This document shows, one piece after another, positions 53,641-62,714 of a stretch of 64,000 nucleotides of DNA (positions within the stretch are counted from its first letter, which is position 1; every line of letters starts with the position of its first letter). The translations under genes and the position numbers were made by a program. The stretch spans positions 21,761,521 through 21,825,520 of the forward strand of contig JAJKFL010000042.1 of the NCBI GenBank assembly GCA_021186555.1. The letters are read 5' to 3'. Below the pieces are notes generated by a model, which did not search any database, had not been told where the DNA came from, and saw only the letters and a program-made list of their open reading frames with translations. The stretch comes from Reticulitermes speratus (Eukaryota > Arthropoda > Insecta > Blattodea > Rhinotermitidae).

Positions 53641-54051
53641 GGACTATAATTATAGAACGCTCTGTTTGTTTGCCTGTACCGAAAGTATATCCACCCCAAA
53701 TGCCATAAAACGTACGTTACCCTGAGAACTTCCTGTTGCCCCTCAAGTAGATTTTTAAGCATTTTGTGCAAGTCGAAGAATTTTAATTGTGGCCAGGTGT
53801 CGCTTAATTTGACCCACTGTACAGCGTCACAGACGGACTTCGAACCAAGGCACCCTGGACCCGATTCGACACTACAGCCGTTCGGTTTTTCCTCAGCAGC
53901 CTGCTACACAACTGTTATACCTGGAAAGTGACCGCGGGACGCAACTGATACATTGCCTTATCGGGGGGGTTCACAACTCGGGACGCAACTGATACACAGC
54001 TCTTATCTGAAACGTGACCGCGGGACGCAACTAGTAAACCCCGGCGTAGGG

Positions 54052-54862
54052 CTACACACTAACGCCTGAGAAAGCGCCCTTATCGATTGCAGCCCGAAGG
54101 TCACGCTGTAAACAAAGATAGACCGACATTCCGCGAATTTAATGATCAACCAACGTAAATGGATCCCACACTTGTTCCGTGTAGCGGTGAAGCTTGGTTT
54201 CATCTCAGAGGACGCATGACCTCTCACAATTAACAGGTTTCCCATGGCAATCCACGAAGTGCCACTACATGACATGAAGGTTCATGTGTGATGTGCTATG
54301 AGTACAATTAGGATCATTGGGCCCATTTGATTCATGAGACTACAAATTCACAACGATATGTTATACACAATCAAACATCGTTTTTGAACACCTGTCCGAT
54401 TACGTGAGAACCTATACCCTTTTTTAGCAAGAGAGTGCAACAGCTCACACTGCAAAAAACCCATGCGTTGTTTGCGGGGTACTTTTGGTGACAGAATAAC
54501 AAGCAGGGGATTATGGCCTTTCTAGTTCGCCAGATCCAAACTGGTTCGATTTTTCCTTGCGAGGCACGCTGCAAGTTGAAGTGTATAGTAATAATTCTCG
54601 TATTAAGACAACGATATGAAACAAAACATTCAACAGAACAGTGTTCTCAAATTCACTTGGAGAACTTCGACGTGTAATGAGTGTGTCTTTCAGGCGTGAC
54701 GCGTGTCTGCGAGCCGAACGAAACCATTTCTAGCACCTTCTTTAAATTCATTGAGTTAAAACCTAACATTACTTGAAATACATTAAAATATAAACACCTG
54801 CACCCCATTCATGGAAAACTGGAACAGCGGCGATCGCTACGCTAGCTGCCGTCTCGCAAGTA
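54052..54862. other. no recognisable feature
   Basis: Two minus frames of 90 and 67 codons without motifs. Confidence 0.4.
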
Positions 54863-55093
54863 CAGTGTCATTCATAATTCCCTGACACATTTCATGAAAT
54901 CGGTACACTTGAATGGCGGAAAGGATGGCTGTTTGGCTCCCCTGGCGGCCACCGACGAAATTAAGCGCCCTCGGCAGGTACATATGAACTTTGAGTGTTT
55001 CTCTTCCTGTATATGAGTCGCATGTTGAAGTCCTTTCCGCCACTCAAGTGTACCTATTTTGTGAAAAGTGTCAGGGAATTATGAATAACCCTG
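54863..55093. mobile_element. MITE with ~65-bp terminal inverted repeats
   Basis: Flanked by TA (54861-54862, 55094-55095). Left CAGTGTCATTCATAATTCCC, right (complemented) CAGGGTTATTCATAATTCCC, continuing TGACAC..GGTACACTTGA TGGCGGAAAGGA in both. The 231-bp total leaves a ~100-bp centre. TA flanks point to a Tc1/mariner-type transposase acting in trans; the source was not seen. Confidence 0.85.
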
Positions 55094-55095
55094 TA

Positions 55096-55729
55096 GAATG
55101 ACGCGTAATGTCAAATAAAAAATGTCCCGTACAATATGAACACCGATGGTTTAGAAGGGTACAAAACTCATCGAACAGTCGCACACTGCATGAACGCACA
55201 TGAACTGCAGGTACAGACACGTGTTTTGGGCCAACGTTAACCCTCATTACATGTTAGTACACTAAAAAAACACGTATTCAGTGTCAACGGTAATGACCGT
55301 GTACACTAACTGCACACGATCATGAGGCTGCCTCAAGTGCAGTGATTAAGTAAATCCAATCAGCTACATGCTAGTGAACTTCACGAAAGCGTGCAGTTAA
55401 CACGCGGTTCCCCTGCTCGATCACTTTACGCAGGTTATATTTTGTCTCTTAGTTTTCATTAACAATATGCATGCAGACGTGCATTCCAGTCCGAAAACGC
55501 AGAGGACGGTGTAAGCCTACTGCACCGTCAGCCACCGAACTGCTGCTTCCTATTTTCAAGTCCTTCCTTTCTTGAACAGAAATAATTCACACGTACTGTT
55601 TGCAAAGCGTTGAAGGTACGTAACTTATCAAAACGATCGTGTTGTCTCCGCTGTTTACATGCCTGTGTGCTATTTAAATGAAATTCCAATTGAAAAATAA
55701 AAACAGGCTATTTATTAAACACGGTAGAC
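55096..55729. other. no recognisable feature
   Basis: Sequence between MITE and hammerhead-like site; no frame above 60 codons. Confidence 0.35.
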
Positions 55730-55778
55730 ACACCTGAAGAGGACCTCCACAGGCCGAAACATGTGATTCTTTATATAG
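55730..55778 (+). ncRNA. hammerhead-ribozyme-like motif, weak stem I
   Basis: CACAC, CTGAAGA, GGACCU-CCAC-AGGCC, GAAAC, ATGTGA. Stem II pairs GG.CCU with AGGCC around a bulged A, and no extra U follows box 1 here. The cleavage-site triplet GTGA is altered and stem I is poor. Single copy, not in a palindrome. Confidence 0.38.
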
Positions 55779-57219
55779 TTATCTAAGATAATTTTATGTA
55801 GCTATCTACGATACAATAACGATGTGCTGACAGGATAAAAATCCTATTATATTTCAACTGGAATTTCACAATCTTTTTGGTATGATTTTTGTTTAAAGTG
55901 TCACACAAAAACAACGATAAGACTAGATCTGAAATGTGAACCAGAAATAAGTCACAAACAGTCGTTCAAGATCTCACTGTAAAGCACGTCGTAAGATGAA
56001 CTACACCTACTACGAAAAAGCCCCCCCCTTTTTTTTTTTTCAACGTCGTAGTCACGACTATGCACGCATGTGCTCGATACTTCTGCATTACGCTCTAAAC
56101 ACAATCAGAAATATAAAGAAACGCGAAGCAAACGTATCGTGTCAATTCAATTTCTGTACTGACCTTTATCGACAGAGAGAACATGCAGAGTCAAAGTTTT
56201 ATTAGGTTGCCCGGTAACCGGTGTCTCTCTAAAGCTGCTTATCTGACACTGTATATAGTTCATATTCGATTAAATACAAGAGAAACATAACTTCCCTTTT
56301 CCTATAAAGCAGAATGGTACGGGATGTTGTCCTATGTGAAGCATACGGGTGGGTATGAGCGCCCATACGGCGTGTAAATTATGTGTAAGACAAAACACCT
56401 AAAATAAAGCTATGATTACGAGACAGACAGTGAGTCAAGGTTGTACAATGAGCACAAATCGGCATAACTGCTGCAAAACAGTACACTGATGTGAGTGAAC
56501 TAACGCAAGCCTTCAGCGTTAACTGCAATACTGCGCCGTACCGATAATTATCATCGAGGAAGATGGAGTATAGGCAACAGTCTGCATTTATACGGGAACG
56601 CTCCACACAAATCTCAGACAGGACACTTGCTGGTTTGGCTGAATCTGGTCGTAGTATTCCGTAGTCATTCCGAGACAGACGGTCTTAGCCACAGATTATC
56701 TAGGTCAGCTAACATTCGGGGTGGAAGCTCACTGGTTGATAACTGCGAAATCAGGGTTGGAGTGTGTAAAGGGGAATATGCAGTACACTGTAAGAGGCAT
56801 GAGAGGACTGGTTTAGCTTGGTTTCGGATGGGAGTTTAAAAACTGAAAGGGCTGAGGGGTAGAGTCGAGGGGGAACCTGTCCCTTATGCCGGGGTGAGGA
56901 GAGTGCCACTCACATGCTTCTAACTGCCAACAAACACGAAGATGGAGGGAGAAATGTCTGGACAAGAAATGGCTATAAATGAATGATGCAGTAGCTTTTA
57001 AGAAACTTGTGAGGTGCTCCAAAACTACAGATCTGAGTCAATTAGGCATAGTTTTATATAGGTCATATGTGAGAGTAACACACAAAACAATCAGGAGGAG
57101 AAGACGAGGCATTATGACCGTTGTAATTACTACCAGAGGAGTGCAAGTAGAGTAGCGATATTTCTTGATAGTTATTAAGTTGACTGGGCTGCGCACTGCA
57201 TACGTATACTTAGATCAAC
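55779..57219. other. 1.4 kb without recognisable genes
   Basis: A C-run/T-run junction lies at 56020-56040. Frames to 75 codons lack motifs. Confidence 0.4.
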
Positions 57220-57261
57220 TCTGTCTGTCTGTCTATCTATCTATATATCTATCTATCTATC
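57220..57261. repeat. (TCTG)(TCTA) microsatellite
   Basis: Tetranucleotide run directly before the palindrome hosting the mariner derivative. Confidence 0.9.
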
Positions 57262-57304
57262 CGTATATACACACACATGACTAAGATACATAGGCATGTA
57301 TATA

Positions 57305-57692
57305 CGAGGGTTATCCAGAAAGTAAACATACAACATGGGTTGGAGGAGAAGGGAAATCACCTCAGACCATCCCGCTCACAGCCCAGACCTCGTTCCCAGC
57401 GATTTCCATTTGTTTTTGCATTTAAAGAAACATCTGGCCGGCCAGAAGTTTCACGAAGACGAAGAGGTGAAAAACGAAGTCACTACGTGGTTGCGTGCAC
57501 AGGCGGCGGAGTTCTATGACATCGCAATACAAAAGCTGGTACCCAGGCTATACAAATGCCTTGACAAAGGTGGTGATTATGTTGAAAAATAGCTAAAGGT
57601 ATGTGTTAGGAGTTTTTTTCACTCGATTTTGTTAATAAACATTTTTAAAAATTTTTATTGCTTTTGTATCTTTACTTTCTGGATAACCCTCG
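57305..57692 (+). mobile_element. mariner deletion derivative, 388 bp
   Basis: Ends CGAGGGTTATCCAGAAAGTA and its exact complement, each flanked by TA (57303-57304, 57693-57694). It keeps the 3' third of a transposase and loses the N-terminus and first two catalytic residues, so it is a non-autonomous, MITE-like product of internal deletion. The termini are of another mariner subfamily than the element at 3826. Confidence 0.92.
57345..57592 (+). pseudogene. mariner transposase C-terminal fragment
   Basis: EITSDHPAHSPDLVPSDFHL F carries the third catalytic Asp; then HLKKHLAGQKFHEDEEVKNE VTTWLRAQAAEFYD and QKLVPRLYKCLDKGGDYVEK to the stop, the standard mariner C-terminus with no break inside the remaining ~80 codons. 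The intact remainder suggests that the deletion, and not slow decay, removed function. Confidence 0.9.
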
Positions 57693-57716
57693 TACATGCC
57701 TATGTATCTTAGTCAT

Positions 57717-58243
57717 TCCAGGCAAACGTCGAGTAGTACCTTAAAACAGGCCACATATGCTTCTTCCCGAATATCTTCAATTCGTCATTTCTAATCATCC
57801 CCTCATTCAATTTGATCCTACGTAAGTTAAGCATATTATTTAACGACGCTGTTAACTGCAACAGTCCTAAACGGTCAAATGTTTTACTGACCTCGTTAAA
57901 GCCTTTTCGGGGGAGGTGAAACCACGAGTATTCCCTTTACCACGCTCTTGGACTCGATACTGCAGGCATGATATGTTACTAGCAAAATGATTTTCTTTGC
58001 GGTCTGGCGACGTTTTCATTATCTAGACTATATAGCGCTGATCGCATTTCAATGACTATGAATGTGCCGCACTGGTGGAATAAGTAATACTTGGCCTGCA
58101 TGTACGACATAAATGTTTCACAAATAATCCGTGATGACACTGCGTCACATGCCCCCGAAAGGGTAACCTTCGTTATTTCTGTAGCTTATTTTTAAAAATT
58201 ACCAGCTAAGGCCTGGTACTTAGTTAATCGTACGTCTCTACCG
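57717..58243. other. no recognisable feature
   Basis: Spacer between the mariner derivative and the Harbinger element. Confidence 0.35.
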
Positions 58244-58476
58244 TAAAGGTGGGGTTACACGTAACAGTAAAAATCGCGCGAGTCTCAGCTGGTCGAGAGA
58301 GGCGCTCTCTGTCGTGTAACCGCCTTCGAGAGCCGAATCTCCACGGTCATGGTAACTTGCGCACAGCCGGCTTAAGAGCACTTCCTTTGTCCGTGTAAAC
58401 TAGCGCCACGCTTCCTCTCAGCTGCAATCTCAACTAGACCAGAAAAGTCGGTACAGCTGCGAGTGGAACTGCAAAC

Positions 58477-58645
58477 ATGGCGTCTCGGAAGGCGTGGACG
58501 AAAGACGAAACCATGCAGCTTATAAGTTTATACGAGTCTTGTCCGGATATTTGGGACAGCCGGCACATGCATTGTAAAGACAGAAAAAAAAAAAGCACGT
58601 GTTGGCAGTCAATGGGAGAGGCGCTGCACTTAAATCAGTGGAGCC
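58477..58645 (+). pseudogene. Harbinger MADF/Myb-like accessory protein, truncated
   Basis: MASRKAWTKDETMQLISLYE SCPDIWDSRHMHCKDRKKK is the N-terminal MADF (Myb/SANT-like) helix set with the W..ET..LI.LYE..P..WD pattern. In this family the partner protein helps bring the transposase to DNA and the nucleus. The frame is lost after ~50 residues where the SINE begins. The A11 run near 58581-58592 may also have slipped. Confidence 0.8.
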
Positions 58646-58656
58646 AACATGGAATT

Positions 58657-58950
58657 CGCAGGTGGCGCAGTTTGTTGAGGCACTGCGCTACAAACCGATA
58701 GATTGCGAGTTCGATTTCCATTGGTGTTATTGGAATTTTTCATTGACATAATCCTTCCGGCCGCACTATGGCCCTGGGGTCGATTCAACCTCTAACAGAA
58801 ATGAGTACCAGGAATATTTCCTATGGTAAAGGCGGCCGGTGCGTAGGGCTGACAACCTTATCACCTTCTTGTGCCGATTTTCTTGAAATCCGGTAGCCTC
58901 AACCTCCTGGAGCCCTAAGGGCCTGTCCAAGCCTGTAACGGGATAGCTTT
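58657..58950 (+). mobile_element. SINE family C, full length, nested in Harbinger
   Basis: Flanked by AACATGGAATT (58646-58656) and AACACGGAATT (58951-58961), a duplication with one mismatch. Head GGTGGCGCAGTTTGTTGAGG (A box) and GCGAGTTCGATTTCC (B box), body TTGGAATTTTTCATTGACAT, GCACTATGGCCCTGGGGTCG, GGCGGCCGGTGCGTAGGGCT, GAGCCCTAAGGGCCTGTCC, end GGGATAGCTTT. It inserted after the Harbinger copy did. Confidence 0.9.
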
Positions 58951-58961
58951 AACACGGAATT

Positions 58962-59320
58962 AGAACTTTCGGCAAATGTACATTCAGTTCGTTACTTGTC
59001 TGTTACCAGAAAGCGAAGTGTTACTATCACCCTTTCCTCTACTTAAATTGCGTTTCTCATGGCTGTATCCCGCTTGCCAATCACACGGCCAAGCATGTTC
59101 ACAAGGCTCTGAACTTCCACAGCAGATATTCTTGTAAAATTTCTGAACTACTGAGCATCTTCAAGCTGCAGTTCACTTATCAGCTGCGTGTATGCCCCAC
59201 TTGGTAACGCCTTTTTACCTAGTCCTTAACCCAGCACTTTCTTTTCACTTTTCTTCTCTTATTAATGGCTAAAGCTACATAGACGGCAGCCGCTAGCTTT
59301 GCTTCCCGAAAGCGAGCCAT
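58962..59320 (-). pseudogene. Harbinger transposase N-terminal half, broken
   Basis: Start ATG at 59320: MARFREAKLAAAVYVALAIN KRRKVKRKCWVKD, stop; then in nearby phases QLISELQLEDAQ, FRNFTRISAVEVQSLVNMLG RVIGKRDTAMRNAI, VEERVIVTLRFLVT, the region preceding the DDE nuclease in HARBI1-like proteins. At least three in-frame stops. The DDE part itself is absent. Family function: excision and insertion at TWA sites with the MADF partner. Confidence 0.87.
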
Positions 59321-59603
59321 GTCTCGTCAATGGCTGAAAGGTACTGAACTTCCTCAGTTCACTCCAGCATGTTCGCAAACAGCTGATTCGACCGCCGCCA
59401 TGTTGTTGCGATCAAAACTAGCAGCAGTTCACTCGCACGTGTAAAACGAAAATTTTGTAGTCTGAGAGTTCTCGCCAGTCCGCCGCTCTCAGAACACTTG
59501 CTGCGAGCCAGCTCGCCAGTATTTACTCTCACGTCTAAACATTGTCGTTAGATACCCTCGACAGGACTCGCGACAGTTTACTCTCAGGTGTCACCCGCCT
59601 TAA

Positions 59604-60109
59604 GACAATTCAGCGGAAAGTAAATCAAGCCTCCTCCAAGTTCTGCACTTTCAAAACCAACAAAAAGCCGCGCATAACACTTAACACAGTGAAGCTACCT
59701 ATACAAAACTGTCTCGAAGCTGAAAGCAATGCAAACACTAGAATCACCCGAAAGCTGTCCATGCAACCAGTTCGAGTAGCCAGCAACACGAGTCAAGGCC
59801 AACTACTTACGGAATTGACGAGGAATTCTGATTATCATGCCACAAGGAAATCGCAACTGAAAATGCCTTGGCCACATCAGTGTGAAAATGGGCGCAGCTG
59901 TTCTTTGCAATTGTTACAATCCTTCATTGTGTATAAGCTTGATTATATCGGTGTCCAATTAAGCAAATTTACCTTGGAAAGAAAGATTTCTTTACTATTG
60001 TAGGATTTAAGTGTGCAAAGGGATCTGACATGGCCTGGACCTTAATTTACGGGGCCCCTGATGCAAAATAACCCCTCTACGGGCAAATACAATCTACACA
60101 AGAACGCCA
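59604..60109. other. no supported gene; a 153-codon frame
   Basis: The frame 59542-60003 starts inside the Harbinger terminal repeat and runs out into this spacer. It is rich in Thr, Ser, Lys and Asn and has no recognised domain. It could be a chance frame. Confidence 0.35.
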
Positions 60110-60925
60110 ATGCGGCGTGTTCGCGTAACCATTGTTGAAATGGAAACACAACAATGCATTTTGTGTGTTGTTGAGCTACACGTCATTGTCAACTAAAAAA
60201 TATTGAGTGTTGCACAACAATGCTTTTATGGCAAATTTATGTCGCCAGCGACAATAAAACGTACGTAGGTCTTCATGTAAAGCGCCAATGCTGCAATGAA
60301 ACAAAGGAATGTTCGCTTACTCATGGCCTTCAGACGTACAATTTGGCTGAACGGATCGTAATGACAGCTAGGTCGTTGCGCAGTTTCTCACTTTGTGTGT
60401 TGCCGTAAAACATTTTACGAGATCAGACGGAATTAATCAATTATGAACCAACACGTATTAAATATTATAAATGCCTTCTGTATTTTGTCTCATCCGGCAT
60501 GCAAATCGCATCTTTTCTGCTCCGAATTATATTGTCACCTGTGGCATGTCTGGCTCTACCATATCTTTCCACATTATCTCATAAACGGAAACATTTTCGA
60601 AAAAAAAAAAAAATCTACTGAACATAAAATGTGTTATGATTTTCTCTACAACGTTTGTCCGAAACATTTTTCTTTGTGAGAAGAATTCGGCGAGATATTA
60701 TTACAAATGTACATAGGTCTAAATGTAAAGTGCCCGTTATTCTCGTCAGATTTTAATGGCACTTGAACTTCTCGACAGGATTTCAAGAAATCCTCAAATA
60801 TCAAATTTCATGAAAATTTGTCCAGTGGGAGCAGAGTTGTTCCATGCGGAGACAGACAGACGGACGTGAAGACAGATATGACGAAGCTAATAGTCGCTTT
60901 TCGCACTTTTGCGAAAGCGCCTAAA
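60110..60925 (+). repeat. RepX repeat, long copy
   Basis: GGCGTGTTCGCGTAACCATT, CAGCGACAATAAAACGTACG, GGTCTTCATGTAAAGCGCC, GAATGTTCGCTTACTCATGG, CTGAACGGATCGTAATGACA, ATGCAAATCGCATCTTTTCT, AATTTGTCCAGTGGGAGCAG, GACGAAGCTAATAGTCGC, end GCGAAAGCGCCTAAAA. From 60290 on it aligns with 39225-39845, apart from a microsatellite and a few indels. An A14 run lies at 60600-60613. Confidence 0.82.
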
Positions 60926-61174
60926 ACATACAGAAAAAGGCGGTAATGTGAAATATGATGGAAATATGAAACAATGACATTTTTGTTCTGGTGCAACCGT
61001 GGTTCACCCTATAACAAGGGGCTGTTGCTTACGACGGCCGCCGTAGTGGATGAATTTCTGTGAACACTGGATCTGAAAAACGTACGGTGGCTCAAAAGCC
61101 ACTTAACCAAAACCATTCTCTCGTAGTAACGGGACTGCCTATACAGAGTTATGCCAGTCAATTTTTAAAATGGT
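60926..61174. other. spacer before the RTE-like insertion
   Basis: No feature recognised. Confidence 0.35.
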
Positions 61175-61921
61175 ATCACAGAGTTACTAATTGAAATTGG
61201 AAGACGCTATGGAATGGAAATGAATGTGGGAAAAACTAAAGTAATGAAAATCTCAAGGCAACCATCCCCAATGAAAATTATGATAGATCAAAAACAATTG
61301 GAGAATGTGGAATATTTCAATTATTTGGGTAGCATGATAACAAGTGATGCAAGGTGTACACGTGAAATTAAATACAGAATTGCCATGGCAAAAACAGCAT
61401 TCAACAAGAAGAAAAATCTTTTCACTAGCAAACTGGAATTAAATTTAAGGAAGAAACTAGTAAAGTGCTACATTTGGAGCATAGCTTTGTATGGTGCTGA
61501 AACGTGGACACTTCGGAAAGTAGATCAGAAGTATCTGGAAAGTTCTGAAATGTGGTGCTGGAGAAGAATGGAGAAGATCAGTTGGACCGATCGTGTGAGA
61601 AATGAAGAAGTATTACACAGAGTCAAGGAGGAGAGGAATATCCTACATACAATAAAAAGAAGAAAGGATAACTGGATTGGTCACATCTTGCGTAGAAACT
61701 GCCTTCTGAAACACGTGATTGAAGGAAAGTTAGAAGGAAGGATAGAAATTACGGGACGACGAGGGAGAAGACGTAAGCAGCTACTGGATGACCTTAAGGA
61801 AAAGAACAGATACTGGAAATTGAAAGAGGAAGCACTAGATCGCACCCTGTGGAGAACTCGCTTTGGAAGAGGCTACGGACCTGTCGTAAGACAGACTACA
61901 GAATGAATGAATCACAGAGTT
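61175..61921 (+). mobile_element. RTE-like LINE, 5'-truncated, with perfect 11-bp target duplication
   Basis: The body 61186-61910 is flanked by ATCACAGAGTT at 61175-61185 and 61911-61921. The 3' end is a short GAATGAATGA tail right after the stop codon, as in RTE-clade elements, which end in short microsatellites and not in poly(A). Only the last ~725 bp are present, the usual result of incomplete reverse transcription. The open remainder and the perfect duplication indicate a young insertion. Confidence 0.92.
61187..61906 (+). CDS. reverse transcriptase C-terminal part of RTE-like LINE (5'-truncated, otherwise open)
   Basis: The frame is open from the truncation: LIEIGRRYGMEMNVGKTKVM (end of the RT palm), then LENVEYFNYLGSMITSDARC, REIKYRIAMAKTAFNKKKNL, WSIALYGAETWTLRKVDQKY (thumb), WCWRRMEKISWTDRVRNEEV, RRKDNWIGHILRRNCLLKHV and GRRGRRRKQLLDDL. 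The catalytic YADD motif would lie upstream and is not present, so no activity. First internal Met at 61214. In the full element this region follows an AP endonuclease and RT that copy the RNA at the target. No stop or frameshift in 240 codons. Confidence 0.92.
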   Translation, partial: LIEIGRRYGMEMNVGKTKVMKISRQPSPMKIMIDQKQLENVEYFNYLGSMITSDARCTREIKYRIAMAKTAFNKKKNLFTSKLELNLRKKLVKCYIWSIALYGAETWTLRKVDQKYLESSEMWCWRRMEKISWTDRVRNEEVLHRVKEERNILHTIKRRKDNWIGHILRRNCLLKHVIEGKLEGRIEITGRRGRRRKQLLDDLKEKNRYWKLKEEALDRTLWRTRFGRGYGPVVRQTTE

Positions 61922-62653
61922 GTGAGTTGTGTACGAAACATGGGGGATCTCATTTCGAACAAGTTTTGTAAATCCTGTAAGTAATAAAGACATTTACAGC
62001 GTATTTTAGTGTGCATTTTACTAACCGGTAAGCTGACATTTGGGCCACTCTGTATATCTACTTTACATTTTAATAGAGGACATGTCCGTTCAAATTCGAC
62101 GGGGAAACATTTATTTCGTATTTTCATTCTTCACCTCATTTCTTCCGTTCCTTTAGCCCTCAAATACCTTCATCTCTTTTCCTCCTTTCCCCCTTAAAAC
62201 AGTAAACTAATTTACATATTTATCCTTCAGATTGCACAGTTTTGAATACAAAGTTGTCACCTGTAGGAAAACTACTACTGCGTAATCAGGAAACTTGATA
62301 CTTGCCAAACCTAGGCTTTCAAAAAAGACACAAACCGAGCTACTCCTTTGTTGATATTACTACGATACCAGTCGAATGTGCTTTGTAGGCAACAAAGTTC
62401 TCACTACGATTTCGTAATTAAGACTGCAATTAATTATAATGTTGGTTGGAGCGTCACAGTTTGACAAAGTTTGAACATTTTACTAATGACCGATATGAAA
62501 GATTAAGTGAATTTTTTTGTACAGTCACACTTTGTTGCCGGCAAGAAGTACATCTGAACTGGAATACGGATATCATTAATATGCATATGAAATTATTTCG
62601 AGCTCACTGTTTACAAACCAACTAAATGCACTTCACTTTCACGTTTATTATTT
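61922..62653. other. no recognisable feature
   Basis: AT-rich. Near its end, complemented, CAAACCAACTAAATGCACTT (62615-62634) is the GTGCATTTAGTTGGTTTG flank belonging to the hammerhead-like unit that follows. Confidence 0.4.
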
Positions 62654-62714
62654 ATTCATCAACCCCTACATATGTTTCGGTCTTATATAAGGCCATCTTC
62701 AGGGGGTTCATAAA
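62654..62714 (-). ncRNA. hammerhead-ribozyme-like motif, best preserved
   Basis: Minus strand: ATGAACCCC, CTGAAGA, U, GGCC-UUAUAUAA-GACC, GAAAC, ATATGTA, GGGGTTGAT. Stem I pairs AACCCC with GGGGTT (six bases) and two more pairs beyond one mismatch. Box 1, GAAA and the GTA cleavage triplet are intact. It is followed by the conserved GTGCATTTAGTTGG flank. A single copy not in a palindrome, with the extra U before stem II. Confidence 0.55.

Larger units (their letters stand above)
52026..54042 (+). mobile_element. Mutator-like element (MULE) with long compound TIRs
   Basis: A 2.0-kb element flanked by TGCGTAGGG (52017-52025) and GGCGTAGGG (54043-54051), a 9-bp target duplication with one mismatch, the size known for MULEs. 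Tips: GGGGACGTACGAGTTGCGTC and, from the right, GGGGTTTACTAGTTGCGTCC. Both ends contain repeated AGTTGCGTCCCGMGGTC / GAGTTGTGAACCCCCC modules: three or more on the left (52026-52215), three on the right (53920-54042). Inside are a FLYWCH-type frame and part of a MULE nuclease. The 3' coding part is missing and foreign sequence sits at 52997-53640. Confidence 0.9.
57277..57716. repeat. 50-bp perfect palindrome split by a transposon
   Basis: Left half 57277-57302 (ATGACTAAGATACATAGGCA TGTATA) and right half 57695-57716 (complement of ATGACTAAGATACATAGGCA TG). Removing the mariner derivative and one TA restores a perfect 50-bp palindrome centred on TATATA. The element sits at the third TA, two bases off the centre. 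Confidence 0.9.
58247..59600. mobile_element. PIF/Harbinger element with both genes, interrupted by a SINE
   Basis: Flanked by TAA on both sides (58244-58246, 59601-59603), the 3-bp target duplication known for Harbinger. Ends: AGGTGGGGTTACACGTAACA and, from the right, AGGCGGGTGACACCTGAGAG, both continuing AGTAAA..CGCGAGTC. It carries a MADF-domain frame on plus at the left and a transposase N-terminal half on minus at the right, the usual two-gene, tail-to-tail plan. The middle is deleted and a family C SINE sits in the MADF frame. Confidence 0.9.

Noticed and set aside
59542-60003. 153-codon frame as a gene
   Set aside because: Its start lies within the Harbinger terminal repeat and the sequence is low in complexity without a domain.
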